Source: Streptomyces sp. YIM 121038
GTDB lineage: Bacteria; Actinomycetota; Actinomycetes; Streptomycetales; Streptomycetaceae
Length of the DNA: 64,000 bases
NCBI RefSeq assembly: GCF_006088715.1
Contig: NZ_CP030771.1
Span: forward strand, 2,046,001-2,110,000
Reading direction: 5' to 3'
Below the pieces are notes generated by a model. The model did no database searches. It worked only from the letters and a program-made list of their open reading frames with translations, and had not been told where the DNA came from. A program made the position numbers and the translations under genes. Positions 8,055-16,573 of this stretch are shown piece by piece (the first letter of the stretch is position 1; each line of letters opens with the position of its first letter).

Positions 8055-9377
8055 TTACGGGTTCCGGGGCTCGTGGTGGGGGGTTTCGCGGCCTGCTTCG
8101 GCGTCCGCCGTTCCGGTGGCGGCCACGGCCACCACGTCGCCGACGACGATGACCGCCGGGGGCTTCACCTCGTGGGTGCGCACCGCGTCGGCGACCGTCG
8201 CCAGGGTGGCGTCGACGCGGCGCTGGGCGGCCGTCGTGCCCTCCTGGATGAGGGCGACGGGGGTGTCGGCGGGCTTGCCGTGGGCGGTCAGGGCCTCGGC
8301 GATCTTGCCGATCTTGTCGACGCCCATGAGGATGACGAGGGTGCCGCGCAGCTTGGCCAGGGCGGGCCAGTCGACGAGGGAGCGCTCGTCGTCGGGGGCC
8401 ACGTGCCCGCTGACCACGGTGAACTCATGGGCCACACCCCGGTGCGTGACCGGGATGCCCGCGGCGCTCGGCACCGAGATCGAGCTGGAGATGCCGGGGA
8501 CCACCGTGCAGGGGATGCCCGCTGCGGCCAGGGCCTGGAGCTCCTCCATGCCGCGGCCGAAGACGTAGGGGTCGCCGCCCTTGAGGCGGACCACGGTCCT
8601 GCCCTGCTTGGCGTGCTCGATCAGGGCGTTGTTGATGGCCTCCTGGGCCATGAAGCGGCCGTACGGGATCTTCGCCGCGTCGATCACCTCGACGTGCGGG
8701 GGCAGCTCGGCGAGCAGGTCGCGCGGGCCCAGGCGGTCGGCGATGACCACGTCCGCCTCGGCCAGGAGCCTACGGCCGCGGACCGTGATCAGGTCCGGGT
8801 CGCCGGGGCCGCCGCCGACGAGGGAGACGGCGCCGGTGGGCGGGGTCCCGCCGGTGGGGGCGGAGCCGTGGGCGCGGGCCTGGGCGCGGTGGTGCGGGGC
8901 CACGAGGGTGCCGTCGCGCAGGCCCTCCACCACGGCGTCGCGGATGGCGGCGGTGTGGCGGGGGTCGCGTTCCTTGGCGTCCGTGGTGAGGACGGCGACG
9001 GTCACGCCCGCGCTGTGGCCGGTGGCCGGGGTCCAGGCGGTGGCCTCGTCGGCGTCGTCGGAGCGGACGCACCAGACGCGGTTCCGCTCCCCCTCGGCCG
9101 AGGCCCGGGTGTTGGCCTCGGGGTCGCTGGTGGAGATCAGGGCGTACCAGGCGCCGGTGAGGTCGCCCTCCTCGTACCTGCGCCGGTGCCAGGTGATCTC
9201 GCCTCCGGTCGCCATCGCCTCCACCGACGGGGTGGCGGACGGCGAGACGAGGTGGACGTCCGCGCCCGCCGCGATGAGGGCGGGGAGACGGCGCTGGGCC
9301 ACCTGCCCCGCGCCGAGGACCACGACGCGGCGGCCGGTGAGGCGGAGGCCTACGGGGTAGGCGGGGTGTACGGCCAT
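8055..9377 (-). CDS. cysG: Siroheme synthase / uroporphyrinogen-III C-methyltransferase
   Basis: A two-part enzyme of 440 aa. Residues 1-180 form a Rossmann domain (RRVVVLGAGQVAQRRL) of the precorrin-2 dehydrogenase/ferrochelatase type. Residues 185-425 form a SUMT domain, with VSLVGGGPGDPDLITVRG, VVRLKGGDPYVFGRGMEEL and VVPGISSSISVPSAAGIPVTHRG. It methylates uroporphyrinogen III twice to precorrin-2, then makes sirohydrochlorin and siroheme for sulfite and nitrite reductases; precorrin-2 also enters B12 synthesis. It is next to the BluB-CobT and CobL genes, which fits this branch point. The start ATG at 9377 has GAGGAG about 11 nt upstream. An AT-rich TAAAAT (9445-9450, minus) may be its -10 element. 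Confidence 0.92.
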   Translation of the reverse strand: MAVHPAYPVGLRLTGRRVVVLGAGQVAQRRLPALIAAGADVHLVSPSATPSVEAMATGGEITWHRRRYEEGDLTGAWYALISTSDPEANTRASAEGERNRVWCVRSDDADEATAWTPATGHSAGVTVAVLTTDAKERDPRHTAAIRDAVVEGLRDGTLVAPHHRAQARAHGSAPTGGTPPTGAVSLVGGGPGDPDLITVRGRRLLAEADVVIADRLGPRDLLAELPPHVEVIDAAKIPYGRFMAQEAINNALIEHAKQGRTVVRLKGGDPYVFGRGMEELQALAAAGIPCTVVPGISSSISVPSAAGIPVTHRGVAHEFTVVSGHVAPDDERSLVDWPALAKLRGTLVILMGVDKIGKIAEALTAHGKPADTPVALIQEGTTAAQRRVDATLATVADAVRTHEVKPPAVIVVGDVVAVAATGTADAEAGRETPHHEPRNP

Positions 9378-9483
9378 GGCGGTGCGGCTCCTCGTCGGGG
9401 CAGGAGGGTGGGCGCTACTGCTCTGGAGCGGCCCTGACGTGCGGATTTTAGAGGTGGCTTCAGCGTACGGCGGGGGCGGGGCA

Positions 9484-9528
9484 GGGGCGGGGCGGGCGCC
9501 GGGGCCTCCCCGTCGCCCGCTCCGCCCC
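9484..9528 (-). terminator. GC-rich hairpin downstream of bluB-cobT
   Basis: GGGGCGGGGCGGGC (9484-9497) pairs with GCCCGCTCCGCCCC (9515-9528) with a single G-T pair, starting 10 nt after the stop codon of the fusion gene. It is a probable terminator without a T-run. Confidence 0.6.
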
Positions 9529-9537
9529 GGTGCCGCG

Positions 9538-12500
9538 CTACTTCTCCGTCACGCCCGCCGAGTCGAACGTGGCCACCTCGTGCATCGCCCGTGCCGCGCT
9601 CTGGACGATCGGCAGGGCCAGGAGGGCACCGGTGCCCTCGCCCAGGCGGAGGTCCAGGTCCACCAGGGGGCGCAGGCCGAGCTTGTTCAGGGCGGCCACG
9701 TGGCCGGGCTCGGCGCTGCGGTGGCCCGCGATGCAGGCGGCGAGGACCTCGGGGGCGATGGCCCGGGCCACCAGGGCGGCCGCGCCCGCGCTGACGCCGT
9801 CCAGGATCACCGGGGTGCGCAGGGAGGCGCCGCCGAGGAGCAGGCCGACCATCGCCGCGTGCTCCAGGCCGCCGATGGCCGCGAGGACGCCGATGGGGTC
9901 GGCCGGGTCCGGCTGGTGCAGTTCCAGGGCGCGGCGGACGACCTCCACCTTGCGGGCGTGCATCTCGTCGTTGATGCCGGTGCCCCGGCCGGTGACCTCA
10001 AGGGGGTCCAGGTCCGTGTAGACGGAGATCAGGGCCGCGGACGCGGTGGTGTTGGCGATGCCCATCTCGCCGGTCAGGAGGGCCTTGTTGCCCGCCGCGA
10101 CCAGGTCGCGGGCCGTCTCGATGCCGACCTCGACGGCGGCCTTGACCTCGTCGCGGGTCAGGGCCGGGCCCGTGGTCATGTCGGCCGTGCCGGGCCTGAT
10201 CTTGCGCGGCAGCAGGCCGGGGGTGGCCGGGAGCTCGCTGGCCACGCCGACGTCGATGACGCAGACCTCGGCGCCGACCTGGGTGGCGAAGGCGTTGCAG
10301 ACCGCGCCGCCGCCCAGGAAGTTGGCGACCATCTGCCCGGTCACCTCCTGCGGCCAGGCCGTGACGCCCTGGGCGTGCACGCCGTGGTCGCCCGCGAAGA
10401 TCGCGACGGCGGCCGGCTCCGGGATCGGCGGCGGGCACATCCGGGACAGGCCGGACAGCTGCGCGGAGATGATCTCCAGCATGCCCAGCGCCCCCGCGGG
10501 CTTGGTCATGCGTTTCTGGCGCTCCCAGGCCTCGCCGAGCGCCTTGGCGTCCAGCGGGCGAATGTTGCCGACGGTCTCGGCGAGCAGGTCGTGCGGGTCC
10601 TCGCCGGGCAGCGCGCGGCGGCCGTACGTCTCCTCGTGGACGACCCACGACAGCGGGCGGCGCTTCGACCAGCCCGCCTGCATCAGCTCGGGCTCCTCGG
10701 GGAACTCGTCGACGTAGCCGACGCAGAGGTAGGCCACGACCTCCAGGTGCTCCGGCAGGCCCAGGGTGCGGACCATCTCGCGCTCGTCGAAGAAGCTGAC
10801 CCAGCCGACGCCGAGGCCCTCCGCGCGGGCCGCGAGCCACAGGTTCTCCACCGCGAGCGCGGAGGAGTACGGGGCCATCTGCGGCTGGGTGTGGCGGCCC
10901 AGGGTGTGGCGGCCGCCGCGGGTGGGGTCGGCGGTGACGACGATGTTCACCGGGGTGTCGAGGATGGCCTCGATCTTCAGTTCCTTGAACTGCTTGGCGC
11001 GGCCCTTGGGCAGCGACTTCGCGTAGGCCTCGCGCTGGCGCTGGGCCAGTTCGTGCATGGTCCTGCGGGTCTCGGCGGAGCGGATGACCACGAAGTCCCA
11101 GGGCTGGGAGTGGCCCACGGAGGGCGCGGTGTGGGCCGCCTCCAGGACGCGGAGCAGCACCTCGTGCGGGATGGGGTCGCCGCGGAAGCCGTTGCGGATG
11201 TCGCGGCGCTCGCGCATCACGCGCAGGACGGCCTCGCGCTCGGCGTCGGCGTAGCCCGGGGCGGGCGGGTCGAGCGGGGTCACGGGCTCGGCCGGTGCCG
11301 CGGCGTCGGCCGGGAGGGGCTCGGCGAGGTCGGAGGCGTCCTGGACCAGCGGGGTGCCCAGGTCCTCGGGGCCCTCCGGGGCGTCGACGAGGTGCTCGGG
11401 CAGGCCGGTGGCTTCCCCGGGGCCCGTGGGGGCGGCGAGGTCGGGTGCCGGGGGCCCGTCGGCCGGGGCGGCGGGGTCGGTCGGTTCGGCCGGGTGAGGT
11501 GCGTGCATCGGCTCGTCGGGGTCGGTCGTCTCCTGGGCGGGCGGCAGCTGGCCGTCCGCCACGGCGACGGGTGCGGGTGCCGCGGTGGCGGCGGGAGCGG
11601 CGGTGGGCCGGTCGCCGTCGCGGGGTGCGGGCACGGTGGGTACGGGCTGCTCCCCGGGCTCGGCGTGCGCCCCGGTGACGGGGGCGGCCTCGGGGGCGGC
11701 GGCCTCGGGGACGGGCCACTCCTGCGGCACGGCCTCCTCGGCGTCCGGCAGCTGGGCCGCCGGTACGGGAGCGGGGGACGCGGTGGCGTCCGGTGCGGCC
11801 CCCCGGGGCGCGGCGCCCGGGGCCGGGGCGGCGGGCGGCTCCTGCGCGACCGCCTCGTCGGGCTGCTGCGGAGCGAAGTACTCCGGAGGCACGGCGAGCG
11901 GTCGCGGGGGCGTCGGCGCCAGGTGCGGGGTGGTCGGCACCGAGCCCTCGACCGGCACGAACTGGCCCAGCGGCGGGGGCACTTGGGCGTCCTGGCCGGG
12001 GACGGCCGGGGGCAGCTGCGCGCCTGCCTCGGGCCACGGCTGGGCGGCGTCGGGGGCCTGCGGGGTGACGGCGGCGGCCTCGGGCTGCGCGGCCGCCGGG
12101 CCCGGGGACTGCGCGTCGGCGAACGGGACCGGGGCGCCCTGGTCGTCGACGACGGGCAGTGCGTGCGGCACCGGGACGCCCGGCGCGACCCGGACGGTGA
12201 CGGCTTCGGAGGCGTCGGGCACGCCGTCGGCGACCGGTCCCTCGACGCCGTCCGTGCCCACTGCGGCTGCGCCGGTGGCCTCGCCCGGGGCGTCCGCGGC
12301 GTCCTGGCCGGATGCCGCCGCTGCGGGGTCGGGGACGGCGGAATGCGCCGGCGCGTCCGCGCCGGGGGCGTGCGGAACGGCTGCGTCCGGGGGGCCGGGA
12401 GCGTCCGGGGCATCGGAGGCGAGGGCAGCGGTTTCGGCGCCTTCCGCCTGCGCGGGGCCCACGATGTGCGCCGACGGCGTCTCCTGCGCGCCCTCGGGCG

Positions 12501-13884
12501 CCACCGCGTCACCGGCCGCGCCCGATGCCTCGACCGGCTCAGGGACGGCGTCGGCGGCGGACGGCTGGTCGGACACGGGCGTGTTCTCGGGTGCGGGGGT
12601 GGCGTCTGTGACGACAGCGGTGTCCGTGCCGTCGGAGGCCTCGGTCACCGCGGAAGCGCTTGAGGCGTCCGTGACGTTGGCGGTGGCCGCGTCCGGGACG
12701 TGCGAGGCGTCTGCGATGTCTGTGGCGTGCGAGGTGCTCGGGGCGTCCGTGCTGTCCGTGGCATTCGGGATGCCCGGGGTGCTCGTGGCGTCGGTGCCGT
12801 CCGAGGAGTCCGTGACCACCAGGGCCATCGGGGCCCCCGGGGCTGCGGGGGCCATCGAGGCCGGAGAGGCGGTGGGGACAGCCGGGTCACCCGGAGCCCC
12901 CGGGGCCTCGGTGACGGCTGGGACGACCGTTTCTGCAGGCGCCCCCTGGGAGTTCTGCGCCGGTACGACCGGGGCCTGCTGGGGCTCCGCGCCCCAGGGC
13001 ATCGCGCCCTGCGGCGGGATCTCGCCGAGCTGCGGTCCTGGCAGGGCGCCGGTGTCCTCGCGCGGGACGTCCAGGTACTCGGGACCGCTGGTGGGCGGGC
13101 CCGGCCGACGTACCGGCACGGCGTTCGGACCGCTGCCCGCGGGGCCTCGGTCGGCGAGCGAGAGCACGGGCCTCGCGGCGCCGTCGGGGACGGCGGGCGC
13201 GGCCGGGCCGCGGTGCAGCGGGCGGCGGGAGGTCCCGTGGTGCGAGGCCGGGGTGTGCGCGGGGCCCGAGGGCAGCGGGACGCCGGTCAGGTCGACGGAG
13301 CCGCTGTCACGGCCCGCCGTCTCGTGCGGTCCGGGCTGGTGCGCGGCCTGCTCCTGGGCGAAGGGGGCCGGGGCCGCGACGGGCTGCGCCTGGACTGCCT
13401 GAACTGCCTGCATCGGGACCTGCGCCTGGTCGGCCTGGGCCTGACCCGCCGGTACCTGCTCCGCCTTGGCCTGATCGACCGCCCCGAGCTGCGCGGCCTG
13501 CCCGACGGGCACCGCGACCGCGGCCGCCTGGCCGAACGCCGCGGGGGCGCCCTGTGCCTGCGCGAACTGCGCCGACACCGCGCCCGGCTGGGCGGGCACG
13601 CCCGGCGCGCCGCCCTGCGGCACTCCCTGCGGCACTCCCTGCGGCGCCGGCTGGGGCGCGCCCTGGGATCCGGTCGGCGGCTGCTGCGCGATGCCCGGCT
13701 GCGCGGCCTGCGCCTCGCTCCACGCGCCCTGGGCACCCGGCATCAGCAGCAGGTCGTCGTCCTCGGCGGGGTGCTCGGAGGGATCGAGGAAGGCGAAGGG
13801 GCCCGGCGCGGGGACGCCCGACTGCTCCACCATGCCTGCGCTCTCCGGCAGCCCCTCGCCCGGGACCTGGCCGGTGTCGGTCAT
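9538..13884 (-). CDS. cobT: Fused 5,6-dimethylbenzimidazole synthase-CobT with very long disordered N-terminus
   Basis: One uninterrupted 1448-aa frame. Residues 1 to about 870 are low-complexity Ala/Pro/Gln-rich sequence with runs of TDAT/ATD-like repeats and no recognisable domain. About 875-1090 is a BluB-type nitroreductase fold (RRDIRNGFRGDPIPHEVL, TAPSVGHSQPWDFVVIR, GLGVGWVSFFDE), which would make the lower ligand DMB from reduced FMN. About 1100-1448 is CobT (AGALGMLEIISAQLSG, AGDHGVHAQGVTAWP, GEMGIANTTASAAL, catalytic glutamate in LGEGTGALLALP), which forms alpha-ribazole phosphate from nicotinate mononucleotide and DMB. The fusion puts successive lower-ligand steps in one chain. Codon use stays Streptomyces-like throughout, so I regard the long N-terminus as coding. 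The ATG at 13884 follows GAGGGG. Confidence 0.88.
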   Translation of the reverse strand: MTDTGQVPGEGLPESAGMVEQSGVPAPGPFAFLDPSEHPAEDDDLLLMPGAQGAWSEAQAAQPGIAQQPPTGSQGAPQPAPQGVPQGVPQGGAPGVPAQPGAVSAQFAQAQGAPAAFGQAAAVAVPVGQAAQLGAVDQAKAEQVPAGQAQADQAQVPMQAVQAVQAQPVAAPAPFAQEQAAHQPGPHETAGRDSGSVDLTGVPLPSGPAHTPASHHGTSRRPLHRGPAAPAVPDGAARPVLSLADRGPAGSGPNAVPVRRPGPPTSGPEYLDVPREDTGALPGPQLGEIPPQGAMPWGAEPQQAPVVPAQNSQGAPAETVVPAVTEAPGAPGDPAVPTASPASMAPAAPGAPMALVVTDSSDGTDATSTPGIPNATDSTDAPSTSHATDIADASHVPDAATANVTDASSASAVTEASDGTDTAVVTDATPAPENTPVSDQPSAADAVPEPVEASGAAGDAVAPEGAQETPSAHIVGPAQAEGAETAALASDAPDAPGPPDAAVPHAPGADAPAHSAVPDPAAAASGQDAADAPGEATGAAAVGTDGVEGPVADGVPDASEAVTVRVAPGVPVPHALPVVDDQGAPVPFADAQSPGPAAAQPEAAAVTPQAPDAAQPWPEAGAQLPPAVPGQDAQVPPPLGQFVPVEGSVPTTPHLAPTPPRPLAVPPEYFAPQQPDEAVAQEPPAAPAPGAAPRGAAPDATASPAPVPAAQLPDAEEAVPQEWPVPEAAAPEAAPVTGAHAEPGEQPVPTVPAPRDGDRPTAAPAATAAPAPVAVADGQLPPAQETTDPDEPMHAPHPAEPTDPAAPADGPPAPDLAAPTGPGEATGLPEHLVDAPEGPEDLGTPLVQDASDLAEPLPADAAAPAEPVTPLDPPAPGYADAEREAVLRVMRERRDIRNGFRGDPIPHEVLLRVLEAAHTAPSVGHSQPWDFVVIRSAETRRTMHELAQRQREAYAKSLPKGRAKQFKELKIEAILDTPVNIVVTADPTRGGRHTLGRHTQPQMAPYSSALAVENLWLAARAEGLGVGWVSFFDEREMVRTLGLPEHLEVVAYLCVGYVDEFPEEPELMQAGWSKRRPLSWVVHEETYGRRALPGEDPHDLLAETVGNIRPLDAKALGEAWERQKRMTKPAGALGMLEIISAQLSGLSRMCPPPIPEPAAVAIFAGDHGVHAQGVTAWPQEVTGQMVANFLGGGAVCNAFATQVGAEVCVIDVGVASELPATPGLLPRKIRPGTADMTTGPALTRDEVKAAVEVGIETARDLVAAGNKALLTGEMGIANTTASAALISVYTDLDPLEVTGRGTGINDEMHARKVEVVRRALELHQPDPADPIGVLAAIGGLEHAAMVGLLLGGASLRTPVILDGVSAGAAALVARAIAPEVLAACIAGHRSAEPGHVAALNKLGLRPLVDLDLRLGEGTGALLALPIVQSAARAMHEVATFDSAGVTEK

Positions 13885-14161
13885 GCGTACCCCTCGCCCA
13901 TCGGTTAGTCCTTCTGTGACCGCCCGTCATCCACAACGAGCTCGCGAGCCGCGCGGCAACGCGCCGCGTTCGGACCACAAGGCATTGTCGCGGTTGCTCC
14001 GCCACCGCGGCAGCGTGATCGGCCACGGTCCGCTGTGGACTGCGCCACGTCGCGCGTCCAGCGGTCCCGCCGTACCACACGCACCCCCCAAAACGGGCGA
14101 GCTTTCCGGACATTGAGCAAGGAATCGCCGGACACCCGGGTGCGGTACAACGATCGGCCAG
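13885..14161. other. Intergenic region upstream of bluB-cobT
   Basis: About 280 bp between the fusion gene start and the cobL terminator. It must hold the bluB-cobT promoter. I looked for a cobalamin riboswitch B12 box on the minus strand and did not find one. No gene is apparent. Confidence 0.5.
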
Positions 14162-14184
14162 CCTACCGCGCACGGCGCGGTAGG
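14162..14184 (-). terminator. Hairpin terminator of cobL
   Basis: A perfect 10-bp stem CCTACCGCGC / GCGCGGTAGG with an ACG loop, 13 nt after the cobL stop codon. Confidence 0.75.
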
Positions 14185-14197
14185 AGGGCCGCCAGGG

Positions 14198-15409
14198 TCA
14201 CGCGGTGCGGTCGAGGAGCAGCCCGGAGAGCAGGAAGACGACGCTCCGCTTCCGCTCCGTCCAGGCGCGGGTGTCGAGTTCGACGGACTGCAGGAGGGCG
14301 CACTCGACGGCGTATCCGTGCTCCGACAGGTTCCGGCCGAGGAGTTCGGCGGCGTCGCGGGTGGGGGCGTGGGTGACGATGCGCTCCGGGCGCCGGTCGG
14401 CGGCGGCGGACACCACGGCCGCTCCCCCGCCCCCGACGCGTACGACGTCGGGCTCGGGGAGGCTTTCGAGGACGTGCGGGGCGGTGCCGTGCACGACGTG
14501 GGCCGGCACCCCGAAGCGGCGCGCGACGGCCGTGGCCCGGGCGCAGGCGTCCGGGTCGCGGTCCACCGCGATGACGGCGGCGCCGAACCGCGCGGCCTCG
14601 GCGGCGAACGCGCCGCTGCCGCAGCCGATGTCCCAGACCAGGTCGCCCACGCGGGGGCCGAGGCGGGCGAGTTGGGCGGCGCGGATGCGGTCGGTCTCGC
14701 CCTCGCCGAGCTCGTGCTCACCGCCGTACGCGGCGGCGGGCAGGGCCCAGCCGCGCGGGTCCGTACCGGGGTCGCGGCCCGCGATCCAGCCGCTGTCGTG
14801 GGCGACGTGGCCGCCCATGACGATGACGACGTTGGGGTCGCGCCAGGTGTGGTCGGCCGCCTTGTCGGAGGTGACGACGGAGACCCGCTCCCGCGCGGTG
14901 CCGAGCTCCTCGCAGACGACGAAGGTGCGGTGGACGCCTTCGAGGAGCAGCCCGAGCTCCGCGGGTCCGGCGCCGGGCGAGGTGAGCACGGCGACCTTGC
15001 AGTGCGCGCGGCAGACGTTCACGGCGCGGCGCAGCGTGCGCCGGTGGGCGACCACGACCTGGGCGTCGTCCCAGGGCATGCCGGCGCGGGCGAAGGCCTG
15101 GGCGACGGCGGAGACGGCGGGGACGACCTCGACCTCCAGGCCGAACTCCGGGGCGCGCAGGGTGCGGACGACGCCGAAGAAGCCGGGGTCGCCGTCCGCG
15201 AGGACGACCGCCGTGCCGCGGTGGGCGGCGATGCGGCGGGCGGCGAGGCCGACGCTGCCGAGGCGGACGCGCTCGGCGGTCGGGGGGACCTCGGGGAGTG
15301 CGAGGTGGTGGGCGGCGCCCGCCACGAGTGTCGCGGCGCCAAGGGCGGAGCGTGCCGCGGTGGTCAGTGGCGAGCCGTCCCAGCCGATCACCGTGACCCG
15401 GTCGGCCAT
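14198..15409 (-). CDS. cobL: Precorrin-6Y C5,15-methyltransferase (decarboxylating), CbiE-CbiT fusion
   Basis: A 403-aa B12-pathway enzyme. The N-terminal half (residues 1-200) is a tetrapyrrole methylase domain of the CbiE type, with VTVIGWDGSPLT and ADGDPGFFGVVRTL (the GDP motif). The C-terminal half (about 210-400) is a class I SAM methyltransferase of the CbiT type, with VWDIGCGSGAFAAEAARFG and VIAVDRDPDACARA. It methylates C5 and C15 and decarboxylates precorrin-6B to precorrin-8x. The start ATG at 15409 has AGGAGA 11 nt upstream. It is 315 bp from bluB-cobT and transcribed in the same direction, but a terminator lies between them. Other cob genes are not in the window. Confidence 0.9.
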   Translation of the reverse strand: MADRVTVIGWDGSPLTTAARSALGAATLVAGAAHHLALPEVPPTAERVRLGSVGLAARRIAAHRGTAVVLADGDPGFFGVVRTLRAPEFGLEVEVVPAVSAVAQAFARAGMPWDDAQVVVAHRRTLRRAVNVCRAHCKVAVLTSPGAGPAELGLLLEGVHRTFVVCEELGTARERVSVVTSDKAADHTWRDPNVVIVMGGHVAHDSGWIAGRDPGTDPRGWALPAAAYGGEHELGEGETDRIRAAQLARLGPRVGDLVWDIGCGSGAFAAEAARFGAAVIAVDRDPDACARATAVARRFGVPAHVVHGTAPHVLESLPEPDVVRVGGGGAAVVSAAADRRPERIVTHAPTRDAAELLGRNLSEHGYAVECALLQSVELDTRAWTERKRSVVFLLSGLLLDRTA

Positions 15410-15448
15410 CGTCGTCTGTCTCCTGGGATCGCGGGTCGTCGGATGGGA

Positions 15449-15726
15449 GGCCGATGGGTGCGGCCCGGTGGGAGCGTACCTGGTGGTGCGCCACCGGGGA
15501 CGCCGGTCGGGCACGCACTGCCCGCCGCCGCCGACGCCGAAGCGATGTCGAGCCCGTCCGGCGCTTGAGGACGAGGCCGCAGGCCGATGGGTGCGACCCG
15601 GCTGGTGCGCCACCAGGGGGCACTGGTCGAGTGCGCGCTGCCTGCCACCGAGCGGCGGATCGCCGACGACGGTGCCGAAGCCAGATCCAGCCCGTCCGGC
15701 GCTTGAGGACGAGGCCGCAGGCCGAT
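15449..15726. repeat. Tandem pair of a dispersed Streptomyces intergenic repeat
   Basis: Two imperfect ~140-bp units. Each begins AGGCCGATGGGTGCG[GA]CCCGG and contains a GGTGCGCCACC block. Each ends in the same 38-bp segment beginning AGCCCGTCCGGCGCTTGAGG (15551-15588 and 15689-15726; identical by eye). The 38-bp segment recurs with one change at 34450-34487. It lies between the divergently placed control regions of cobL and the next gene's 3' end and does not code. Confidence 0.8.
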
Positions 15727-15751
15727 GCCCCCGCCCACGCCGCCCGAGGCG

Positions 15752-16399
15752 CTAGTTCCAGTCGGAGAACGCCGTCAGATGTTCCGGGGCGCCTTCCAGG
15801 TCCTCCGGCAGGAGGCTCCACACGATGAGGTCGGTGCGCAGGTCGATCCAGCCGCCGAGGGGGTCGCCGCCGTTTCTGATCCGCGCTATCCAGGCGCCGC
15901 GCAGGACGCCCTCGCTGATGCAGCCGATCTTCTGCGCGACCTGCTGCGCGGCGGTGTTGTCGGCGGCGGTGCGCAGCTCGATGCGCTCGAACTTCTGGTC
16001 GTGGAAGAGCCACTGGGCGGTGGCGAGCGCGGCCTCGGACGCGTAGCCCTCGCCGCGGGCCCAGGGCGCGGTCACGTAGTTGAGCTCGGTGGAGCGCACC
16101 CGCCAGTCCGTGCGGCGCAGCTGGACGGTGCCCACCAGGCGCTGGGTGAGGAACTCGGTGACGGCGAGGGAGATGCCGTGCCCCGCGGCCCGCTCGGCCG
16201 GGGCGAGCTCGGTGATCCAGGCGTGCGCGTCCGCCTCGGTGTACGGCTGGGGCGCGGCGGTCCAGGCGGTGACGAGCTCGTCGTTCATCATCTCCGCGTA
16301 CGCGGGGACGTCGGCCTCGTCGAGAGGGCGCAGCACAAGGCGCTCCGTGCTGATGGAGATGTCGGGAAAACCCGAGGAGCCCCTGGAGGCTGTAGTCAT
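15752..16399 (-). CDS. GNAT acetyltransferase, RimJ/RimL type
   Basis: A 215-aa protein that fits the Acetyltransf_3 pattern: ISTERLVLRPLDEADVPAYAEMM at the start, APWARGEGYASEAALATAQWLF as the acetyl-CoA loop, and RIELRTAADNTAAQQVAQKIGCISEGVLRG near the end. RimJ/RimL-like enzymes acetylate protein N-termini or small molecules; the substrate here is unknown. The ATG at 16399 is chosen because GGAG lies 7 nt upstream (ACGGAGCGGCGCATG). An in-frame ATG at 16420 is possible. Confidence 0.82.
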   Translation of the reverse strand: MTTASRGSSGFPDISISTERLVLRPLDEADVPAYAEMMNDELVTAWTAAPQPYTEADAHAWITELAPAERAAGHGISLAVTEFLTQRLVGTVQLRRTDWRVRSTELNYVTAPWARGEGYASEAALATAQWLFHDQKFERIELRTAADNTAAQQVAQKIGCISEGVLRGAWIARIRNGGDPLGGWIDLRTDLIVWSLLPEDLEGAPEHLTAFSDWN

Positions 16400-16510
16400 G
16401 CGCCGCTCCGTAACCTTCATGGGCCTGTCGCTCCGTGAACCTTCGTGGCCCTGGGGGGCCTTCAGGCCTGCTGAAGTGTTCAGCATGCAGCATGCTGACG
16501 GCTCGTCGCA

Positions 16511-16549
16511 CCACGGGGTCCGCTCCGCGTCGCGAAGCGGACCCCGTGG
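16511..16549 (-). terminator. Terminator of the met importer operon
   Basis: A perfect 14-bp stem CCACGGGGTCCGCT / AGCGGACCCCGTGG with an 11-nt loop, 25 nt beyond the last metQ stop codon. Confidence 0.85.
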
Positions 16550-16573
16550 GTGCGGCGCCGGTGCCGACGCGTG

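Noticed and set aside
9376..12663. A 1095-codon open frame on the plus strand, antisense to bluB-cobT
   Set aside because: It is the antisense shadow of a high-GC gene. Its composition (Gly/Arg/Val-rich without domains) is what third-position GC bias gives on the opposite strand.
13885..14161. A cobalamin riboswitch upstream of bluB-cobT
   Set aside because: No B12-box sequence on the transcribed strand.
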